In this document: positions 15,858 through 22,090 of the stretch, piece after piece
How positions within the stretch are numbered: the first letter of the stretch is position 1
How the letters are laid out: the number at the start of each line of letters is the position of its first letter
DNA from: Palsa-1447 sp964414785
GTDB taxonomy: Bacteria; Verrucomicrobiota; Verrucomicrobiia; Opitutales; Opitutaceae
DNA: 33,243 nt
NCBI GenBank assembly: GCA_964414785.1
Contig: CAYPXZ010000041.1
Location: 1-33,243, forward strand
Reading direction: 5' to 3'
The notes under the pieces: model-generated
Databases searched by the model: none
The model's input: only the letters and a program-made list of their open reading frames with translations
What the model was told of the DNA's origin: nothing
Position numbers and translations under genes: made by a program

Positions 15858-17576
15858 ATGATCAACCGACATATGACCACGAGAACCCTCCGCGCCGTCT
15901 TCCTTGGGGCAGCGCTTTTCCTCACATCGGGTACGGCTCGGCTCCTTGCCGATGACCCAAAGCCCGATCCGAACGGATCGGCAACCGGAATGGCGGGCGA
16001 CGCGCAGGCCGCGGCGGGCGTCAGCACGTTCGTCGTGAGCGCGCCTGCGGACCTGAGCGAAGCCGACAAGAAAAGCCCCGACAAGGTAAAGGCCTACAAT
16101 GACGCGAAGAAGGCGTTCGACGACTTCACCGCTCAATCGAAGTCCGAGCCCCTTGCGGTGAAGCTGGCAGACGCCGTGGGCCACAACCGCGTCGCCATCA
16201 ACTTCGAATGGACGCTGTTCACGGGCTTCCTGGTCATGTTCATGCAAGCGGGCTTCGCCCTTGTCGAAACCGGCCTTTGCCGCGCCAAGAACGCGGGCCA
16301 CACGATGGCCATGAACTTCATGATCTATCCGCTCGGCATGCTCGGTTTTTACATTTGCGGGTTCGCGTTCATGTTCGGAGGCATGGCCGATCCGATGAGC
16401 CCGTCGGGAGGGGGCATAAGTACCATGGGCGGATACGCGGGACTCAACCACGAGCTCGGCTTCATGCTTGGGGGCCACTTTATCGGCCTCCTCGGCTGGA
16501 AGGGCTTCCTGCTCCAGGGAGCCGGCTATGACACGGCCGCTTTCGCACTCTTCCTCTTCCAGATGGTCTTCATGGACACAACGGCGACGATCCCGACCGG
16601 GGCGGCGGCCGAGCGGTGGAGATTCTCGGCCTTTATGATATACGGATGCCTGCTCGGCATGATCATGTACCCGGTGTTTGGCAACTGGGTGTGGGGCAAC
16701 GGATGGCTCGCCGAGATGGGCGTTAACTGGGGCATTGGCCACGGTCACGTAGACTTCGCGGGATCCTCCGTCGTACACATGCAGGGCGGCGTGATCGCCC
16801 TTATCTTTGCATGGCTCATCGGGCCGCGCCACGGCAAGTACGATGCCAACGGCAAACTGGTTAACCCCATTGTGCCGCATAGCATTCCGATGGTGATGCT
16901 CGGAACCTTCATTCTCGCCTTCGGATGGTTTGGCTTCAACCCCGGCTCATCCCTTGCAGGCACCGACCTCAGGATCTCGGTCGTGGCGGTCAACACGATG
17001 CTCGCCTCGGCGACCGCAGCCTTCTCTACCACGCTTTACATGTGGTGGTTTAAGACCAAGAAGCCCGACCCCGCCATGATGTGCAACGGAATGCTCGCGG
17101 GCCTCGTGGCAATCACGTGCCCGTGCGCGTTTGTGAGCGCGGGCGGTGCCGCCATCATCGGCCTTGTCTCGGGCATCCTGGTGGTCGAGGCCGTCTTCTT
17201 CTTCGACAAGATCCGCATCGACGACTCCGTGGGAGCCATATCGGTCCACGGCGTAAATGGTGCGTGGGGCTGTTTGTCCCTCGGACTCTTTGCCGACGGT
17301 ACCTACGGTGACGGCTGGAATGGCGTCGCAGGGAACGTCACGGGCCTGTTCTACGGCGGCGGCATGGGCCAGTTCTGGGCCGAGCTCATCGGCGTAACGG
17401 TATGTTTCGTCACGCTCTCGCTCCTCTCTCTGCTCGTCTACTTCATCGCCGAAAAGCTTGTGGGCAATCGCGTGAGCAAGGCGGTCGAGATCCAGGGTCT
17501 GGACCTGCCGGAGATGGGTGCACCCGGTTATTCGGGAGTTGTCTTGGACAGGGCTGGTGAAACCCCGGTCAGCTGA
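15858..17576 (+). CDS. amtB: Ammonium transporter (Amt/AmtB family)
   Basis: A 572-residue inner-membrane channel for ammonium uptake. It has an N-terminal signal peptide (about 1-31) and then a hydrophilic region of about 80 residues before the first transporter helix at about 118, longer than in E. coli AmtB. The core is well conserved: NFEWTLFTGFLVMFMQAGFALVE, D299 in HVDFAGSSVVHMQGG, and the pore histidines H307 and H464 (SVHGVNGAWG). About eleven membrane helices are expected. The C-terminal tail ends with the family's GLDLPEMG-type motif, which usually interacts with a PII protein; no glnK is adjacent. A sigma-54 element precedes it. The next gene starts 7 bases after the stop. Confidence 0.95.
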   Translation: MINRHMTTRTLRAVFLGAALFLTSGTARLLADDPKPDPNGSATGMAGDAQAAAGVSTFVVSAPADLSEADKKSPDKVKAYNDAKKAFDDFTAQSKSEPLAVKLADAVGHNRVAINFEWTLFTGFLVMFMQAGFALVETGLCRAKNAGHTMAMNFMIYPLGMLGFYICGFAFMFGGMADPMSPSGGGISTMGGYAGLNHELGFMLGGHFIGLLGWKGFLLQGAGYDTAAFALFLFQMVFMDTTATIPTGAAAERWRFSAFMIYGCLLGMIMYPVFGNWVWGNGWLAEMGVNWGIGHGHVDFAGSSVVHMQGGVIALIFAWLIGPRHGKYDANGKLVNPIVPHSIPMVMLGTFILAFGWFGFNPGSSLAGTDLRISVVAVNTMLASATAAFSTTLYMWWFKTKKPDPAMMCNGMLAGLVAITCPCAFVSAGGAAIIGLVSGILVVEAVFFFDKIRIDDSVGAISVHGVNGAWGCLSLGLFADGTYGDGWNGVAGNVTGLFYGGGMGQFWAELIGVTVCFVTLSLLSLLVYFIAEKLVGNRVSKAVEIQGLDLPEMGAPGYSGVVLDRAGETPVS

Positions 17577-17583
17577 TCCCCCT

Positions 17584-17910
17584 ATGGAAACTTCAATCCT
17601 AAGCGCTTTCCTCCCGCCAATGGCACTGTTGGCGGGGGGGGTGATCGGTCTGGCATTCGGCGCAATCCAGGATAAGGCCAGGATGCGCTATGAGAGATTG
17701 CAGCGGGAGGGCAAGTTCAAGAGCGGCTGGTCGGCAACTCCCGGGTCGTTCCGGAGAGTTGCCTACCTCCTCGTGGCCTTGGCCTTGGTGCAATTCCTCT
17801 GCCCGATGCTATTTGCTCCCGGTGGCATAAGCCAATGGTGTGTCTCAGCAGGCGTCGTGTTTGGCTACGGTGCCGCACTCTTTCGCCAGCTCCGCAGGCG
17901 CACTACTTGA
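17584..17910 (+). CDS. Small unknown membrane protein after amtB
   Basis: A 108-residue protein with three hydrophobic segments, at about 9-27, 60-75 and 82-98. A basic, charged loop lies between the first two (DKARMRYERLQREGKFKSG). I do not recognise a family. The ATG at 17584 lies 7 bases after the amtB stop, and an in-frame start at 17518 would run inside amtB, so the later start is preferred. Its place between a transporter gene and an antiporter gene on the same strand suggests one operon, and possibly an accessory membrane role, but no function can be read from the sequence. Confidence 0.7.
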   Translation: METSILSAFLPPMALLAGGVIGLAFGAIQDKARMRYERLQREGKFKSGWSATPGSFRRVAYLLVALALVQFLCPMLFAPGGISQWCVSAGVVFGYGAALFRQLRRRTT

Positions 17911-17954
17911 TCTTGCTCCACACCAAGCCCTCGAGGCGGTAGTCCCTTTTCGGA

Positions 17955-19400
17955 ATGCCGTCCTCAGGAGCTCAGTTCCCGCTTCCGCTCGACAGCTACC
18001 CACCGGTAGCGTCGAGCGGACTATTTCAGACGCTTGTCGACCGTGTCCATCAGGACCCGTTCAACCTGGTCGCGAGCGGCATCTTCCTGCTGGCCATCAT
18101 CCACACCTTCCTCACGCCCAGAATCAGGCATTGGGCCCACGTCGTGGAGGCAAGGCACAAGGCCACCGCTGAGACGAGGAAGATGACCTTCTCGGACGAC
18201 GACGGCGTCGAGATCCCTGAGGTAAGCATCGGAGGCCAGCTCCTCCATTTCCTAAGCGAGGTTGAGGCGGTATTCGGCATTTGGGCTGTTGTCCTTGCGC
18301 TCGCCATCACGGCATTCAAAGGCTGGGGCACAGCCGTCGAGTACATCGGCCACAAGGTTAACTTCACCGAGCCGATGTTCGTCATGGTCATCATGGCGCT
18401 GGCCTCGACCCGGCCGATGATGCGGTTCGCGGAAAGGGGACTCCTTCTTGTTGCGAGCATCGGTGGGGCGACGATAAGCGCGTGGTGGCTCGCTATTCTT
18501 ATCATCGGGCCGCTGTTCGGCTCGTTCATAACCGAGCCCGGCGCGATGACGATATCCGCGATCTTGCTGGCTCGGCAGTTCTACCATTATCGCCCGTCGC
18601 CGCAGCTGTGCTACGCGACGCTGGGCCTGCTTTTCGTCAATGTCTCGGTCGGCGGAACGCTGACCCATTTTGCAGCCCCCCCCATGGTCATGGCGGCAGG
18701 ACCGTGGCACTGGGACATGATGTACATGCTGACGAACTTCGGATGGAAGGCATTCACCGGGATCGTTTGCGCCACGCTGGTATATTACATGATCTTTAGG
18801 AAGGAGCTCGATCAGCTGCAGGAGGCATACATGAAGGTGGGCAGGGCCACCACCCAGGGTGGTGGCGCCCATATCCCCTATTGGATCATCGCGGTGCAAG
18901 TGGGATTCCTCGTCTTCACGGTCTTCGTCGCCCACTACCCTGCGCTATTCATTGGGGGCTTCCTGTTCTTCATGGCCTATGCCCAAGCAACGGCGCACTA
19001 CCAAAAGAAGCTCGACCTCAGGCCTCCGCTTTTGGTCGGGTTTTTCCTGGCGGGCCTTGTTGTGCACGGAGGTCTCCAGAGCTGGTGGCTGGAGCCGGTC
19101 CTCAAGAGTCTGGGCCGCGTGTCCCTTTTTGTTTGGGCCACCATCCTCACCGGGTTCAACGACAATGCCGCCATCACCTACCTCGCGACGCTGGTTCCGG
19201 GGTTTACTGAGCCGTTCAAGTACGCGGTCGTTGCGGGCGCGGTCACCGGGGGCGGGTTGACCGTCATCGCGAATGCGCCCAATCCGGCCGGCCAGGCGAT
19301 TCTGCAGCGCTTCTTTCCCGACGGCGTCTCGCCATTCAAGCTCCTCCTGGCAGCCATACCTCCTACGCTGATACTCGCAGCCGCTTTCATGCTGCTGTAG
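17955..19400 (+). CDS. Putative Na+/H+ antiporter (Na_H_antiport_3-like)
   Basis: A 481-residue protein with roughly eleven hydrophobic helices, spread from about residue 36 to the end. A hydrophilic segment near 65-95 (TRKMTFSDDDGVEIPE) separates the first helix from the rest. Conserved-looking membrane motifs are SFITEPGAMTISAILLAR, GGTLTHFAAPPMVMAAG, LTGFNDNAAITYLATLVPG and TVIANAPNPAGQAIL. Polar residues inside helices (TEPGAMT, NDNAAITY, NAPNPAG) resemble ion-binding crossovers of IT-superfamily/NhaD-type transporters. I recall this pattern from a family annotated as putative Na+/H+ antiporters. Substrate and stoichiometry are not proven. The gene follows amtB and the small membrane gene with a 44-bp gap. 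Confidence 0.8.
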   Translation: MPSSGAQFPLPLDSYPPVASSGLFQTLVDRVHQDPFNLVASGIFLLAIIHTFLTPRIRHWAHVVEARHKATAETRKMTFSDDDGVEIPEVSIGGQLLHFLSEVEAVFGIWAVVLALAITAFKGWGTAVEYIGHKVNFTEPMFVMVIMALASTRPMMRFAERGLLLVASIGGATISAWWLAILIIGPLFGSFITEPGAMTISAILLARQFYHYRPSPQLCYATLGLLFVNVSVGGTLTHFAAPPMVMAAGPWHWDMMYMLTNFGWKAFTGIVCATLVYYMIFRKELDQLQEAYMKVGRATTQGGGAHIPYWIIAVQVGFLVFTVFVAHYPALFIGGFLFFMAYAQATAHYQKKLDLRPPLLVGFFLAGLVVHGGLQSWWLEPVLKSLGRVSLFVWATILTGFNDNAAITYLATLVPGFTEPFKYAVVAGAVTGGGLTVIANAPNPAGQAILQRFFPDGVSPFKLLLAAIPPTLILAAAFMLL

Positions 19401-19464
19401 TGGAAGCCCGGCGTGCCCGGTCCGAGAGCACACGCGGCCCTCGCATTCGCATCCTTGCGGCCGG

Positions 19465-20169
19465 CTAATGGGGTTTGCTCACGAAGCGGTACCCCACCCC
19501 AGTCTCGGTCTGGAAATGCCCGGCCGCTGAATTCACGTCGTCGCCCAGCTTCTTCCGAAGCTGCATCACGTAGTAGCGAAGGTATTCCGTGTGGTCCTTC
19601 GCCTGGGGCCCCCAGATCTCCTTAAGGATGTTCTGGTGGGTCAGGAGCTTGTCGCGGTTCATCACGAACATCTGCAGCACGTTGAACTCCTGAAACGTCA
19701 GCTTCACCGGCTCGCCCCCACGGAGGACCCGCCTTTGAACCAGGTCCACCTGTATGGGCCCGAATTGGTAGGTGGCCATGGGCGCGGAGGGCGGGTGGGC
19801 GCGCCTCAGAAGGGCCCTCAGGCGAGCCAGAAGTTCGCCGCCGCTAAAGGGCTTGGTGAGGTAGTCGTCCGCGCCGGCGTCCAGCGCGGCAATCTTGCCC
19901 TTCTCGTTCCCGAGGACGGAGAGAATCAAGACCGGCGAATTGCAGATGGGGCGTAGGGCCCTTAGAACTTCCGTTCCGTTCGTGTCCTGAAGCCCGAGAT
20001 CAAGAATGACCAGGTCTGGGGCGTTTAGGGCAATCTCTCCTAGTGCTATGCGCCCGGATTCGGCGTCCCGCACCGAGTATCCCTCCTCCTCAAGAACGCC
20101 GCGAAGCATTCGGCGAATCTGCTCTTCGTCGTCAACGACAAGGATGCTGGGCTTTGATTCGTTCTTCAT
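19465..20169 (-). CDS. KdpE-like response regulator (OmpR/PhoB family)
   Basis: A 234-residue regulator. The receiver domain (about 8-120) has acidic residues DDEE at 13-16, phospho-acceptor D57 in VILDLGL and lysine in YLTKPF. The C-terminal winged-helix DNA-binding domain (about 132-230) contains LTFQEFNVLQMFVMN, DHTEYLRYYVMQLRKKLGDD and TGVGYRF. The LRYYVMQLRKKL stretch and the final domain resemble KdpE, which controls potassium uptake genes. It overlaps the end of the sensor gene by 4 bases (ATGA). No kdpFABC genes are in the window, so its target may differ from classical KdpE. Confidence 0.85.
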   Translation of the reverse strand: MKNESKPSILVVDDEEQIRRMLRGVLEEEGYSVRDAESGRIALGEIALNAPDLVILDLGLQDTNGTEVLRALRPICNSPVLILSVLGNEKGKIAALDAGADDYLTKPFSGGELLARLRALLRRAHPPSAPMATYQFGPIQVDLVQRRVLRGGEPVKLTFQEFNVLQMFVMNRDKLLTHQNILKEIWGPQAKDHTEYLRYYVMQLRKKLGDDVNSAAGHFQTETGVGYRFVSKPH

Positions 20170-21227
20170 GAAATGGGGATCGAACTGGGTTTCTCGAATG
20201 GAAGCTGGAGGGTGAACTGGGCGCCGCCTTCGGGCGACGAGGCGATGGAGACGTCTCCGCCCTGTGCCTGCATGAACCCTCGCACGATGGACAACCCAAG
20301 CCCCAAGCCCCCTTTCTTGGCGTTGTCCCCCCTCGTAAACTTGTCAAAGACCATGTTGCGGATCTCCTCGGGCACTCCGGGACCGTTGTCCGAAATAATG
20401 ATGACAACGTTCCTAGAGTCCGGACTCACACCAGCGCTGACCCGGATCGCCGAGTCGGACGGCGTGTGAACCGACGCATTGACGAGGAGCTGCACGATCG
20501 CCTGCTCCAAGAGGGCCGCATCGGCACGAAAGATAGGCATGTCGGGCGAGATCTCCACCGTGAGCGGATGATCGCCGATCCGCGATCCGACCACCCTACG
20601 GGCTGCCGCAATCAGCTCATGGATGTCGCACCAATCCATCAGTGGCCTGAGGACTCCCGACTCGAGGCGATTCTGGTTGAGCAGGTTCGCCACGAGCCTG
20701 TCCAGGCGGTTCAGGGCAATCTCCAGCTCTGCGATCACCCGCAGGCGCTTGCCCTGGTCGGGGGTGCCAAGTTGCTCGATTGCAGACCGGAACACGGCCA
20801 TCGGCGTCATCATCTCATGCGATACACTGTCCAGAAGCGTTTGGTGCATGCGTTCCGACTCCGCCAGAAGGCCCGCCCGGTCGGCGGCGGAGCGGAGCGC
20901 CGTCAGCTGGCTGCCTATCAATGCGACCGCAAAGTACGTCGTCAGTAGAAGTCCTTCGTCAAAGTGGATCCCTGCGAACGAAAGCTTGGGTGGAACGCAA
21001 AAATAGTCCCAAGCCATTCCGCTCAAAACGGCAGCCGCCAGTGCTGGCCACCGGCTGATATTCAGACTCAGCGCAATGACGGCTAGGAGGTAGACGTAAC
21101 CCAGTGCGTGGTAGCTAAGCGGCGCAAACCAACCTGCCAAAGTGATGGCTGTGATGACGATCACTACCCGGGTGAAATCACCCAGGTACCGATTTCTGGA
21201 AGCATTTGTCTGTAAACCGCTAAGCAT
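20166..21227 (-). CDS. Sensor histidine kinase resembling the C-terminal half of KdpD
   Basis: A 353-residue membrane kinase. Residues about 20-110 contain four hydrophobic helices with the DUF4118-like pattern of KdpD (ALGYVYLLAVIALSL, then MAWDYFCVPPKLSF). The HisKA domain has H137 in SVSHEMMTPMAVF, and the ATPase domain has an N box (VQLLVNASVHTP), DNGPGVP and GLGLGLSIV. KdpD proteins of about 900 residues carry N-terminal KdpD, Usp and GAF regions; all are absent here, so sensing must rely on the membrane part. A Met lies where the usual motif has Leu-Arg (HEMMTP rather than HDLRTP). It is co-transcribed with the downstream KdpE-like regulator. Confidence 0.88.
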   Translation of the reverse strand: MLSGLQTNASRNRYLGDFTRVVIVITAITLAGWFAPLSYHALGYVYLLAVIALSLNISRWPALAAAVLSGMAWDYFCVPPKLSFAGIHFDEGLLLTTYFAVALIGSQLTALRSAADRAGLLAESERMHQTLLDSVSHEMMTPMAVFRSAIEQLGTPDQGKRLRVIAELEIALNRLDRLVANLLNQNRLESGVLRPLMDWCDIHELIAAARRVVGSRIGDHPLTVEISPDMPIFRADAALLEQAIVQLLVNASVHTPSDSAIRVSAGVSPDSRNVVIIISDNGPGVPEEIRNMVFDKFTRGDNAKKGGLGLGLSIVRGFMQAQGGDVSIASSPEGGAQFTLQLPFEKPSSIPIS

Positions 21228-21362
21228 AGGGCTATACCAAACCCAGCAGTTACCGTTCCAAAGCCCCTGTCAGTCACTTGATTGCTATGGGTAGGTGGCG
21301 GAAATTGGGACTGCCGCCCTTCGCCTGCGTCGAAGGGACGGGGCCCCTCTCTTGGTCCAAAA

Positions 21363-21998
21363 TTAAGCGCGGCAGACGAGTGCGACCATGCCCACTCCGC
21401 AGGAGGCTCCCAGATATGCGCCGGCGACGATGTCCCCCACGTAATGGTAGTCCGAGCCCCAGAGGCCGAGCGCGACCAAGGCGCACAGGGCGACCCCCAA
21501 CCAGCGAATTCGCGGCACCCGAAGCCAAATCACGGCTGCCAGGGCAGCCATTTGTGTAGTGTGCCCGGAGGGAAACGACTCCCAGCCAACCCCGCCGTGA
21601 AGGAGATGAAAGCCGAAGACATGGTCTCCTATCCACGAGGGATTGTTGTTGGTCCATGTCTCCGGCCAGGTCCGGCCGAAGAAGTCCTTCAACAGCTCCT
21701 TGATCCCCACTGATACGAGGATCGCCAGGCTTGCCGCGATCAGCGTCCGGCCGTGCGCGCCGGGCCGCCACCCGCGGAAAAGGGCGGCGGCGCCCACCGC
21801 AGCAAGGGCGATCGCCGAGAGGGCGCGCAGCGGATCCACGATGTGGGTGAGCATGTCCATGACCGGCGGGCGGTGAAGATGATCGTGGGCCCAGGTCGAT
21901 GCAGCGCGATCCACAAGGACCACCGTGAGATACACCAGGAGCGGACAGGACAGGACCGCGATCCAGGCGCGAAGGGTTTTATTCGGAGGGTTCCCCAT
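21363..21998 (-). CDS. PAP2-family membrane phosphatase
   Basis: A 211-residue protein with about five to six membrane helices. PAP2 motifs are visible in order: KDFFGRTWPETW at 104-115 (a variant of K-x6-RP with the FGRTWPETW form), SFPSGHTTQMAAL with H146, and GSDYHYVGDIVAG with catalytic H185 and D189. Members dephosphorylate lipid phosphates such as phosphatidylglycerophosphate or undecaprenyl diphosphate. The substrate cannot be decided, although undecaprenyl-PP recycling would fit a membrane enzyme. In-frame starts also exist at 22034 (ATG) and 22094 (GTG, overlapping the upstream gene stop by 4 bases). The start at 21998 places the basic N-terminus directly before the first helix, and the true start is uncertain. 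A CCCTTCG/CGAAGGG hairpin at 21317-21337 lies after the stop without a T-run. Confidence 0.87.
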   Translation of the reverse strand: MGNPPNKTLRAWIAVLSCPLLVYLTVVLVDRAASTWAHDHLHRPPVMDMLTHIVDPLRALSAIALAAVGAAALFRGWRPGAHGRTLIAASLAILVSVGIKELLKDFFGRTWPETWTNNNPSWIGDHVFGFHLLHGGVGWESFPSGHTTQMAALAAVIWLRVPRIRWLGVALCALVALGLWGSDYHYVGDIVAGAYLGASCGVGMVALVCRA

Positions 21999-22090
21999 TT
22001 TCTGAGCCGAGCTTCGGCGATAGCCATCGGCCATGCAAGACCCCGAAATCCCGGGTTCCTTGGGCCACGACGAGCACGCGTGGGGCGCAG

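Noticed and set aside
15831..16880. Minus-strand frame of about 350 codons opposite amtB
   Set aside because: AmtB on the plus strand is complete with its pore residues; the antisense frame is charge-rich and lacks any family signature.
19401..19464. Terminator between the antiporter and the KdpE-like gene
   Set aside because: The GC-rich words there (GCGGCC, CCCGG) are direct rather than inverted repeats, so no stable stem was found.
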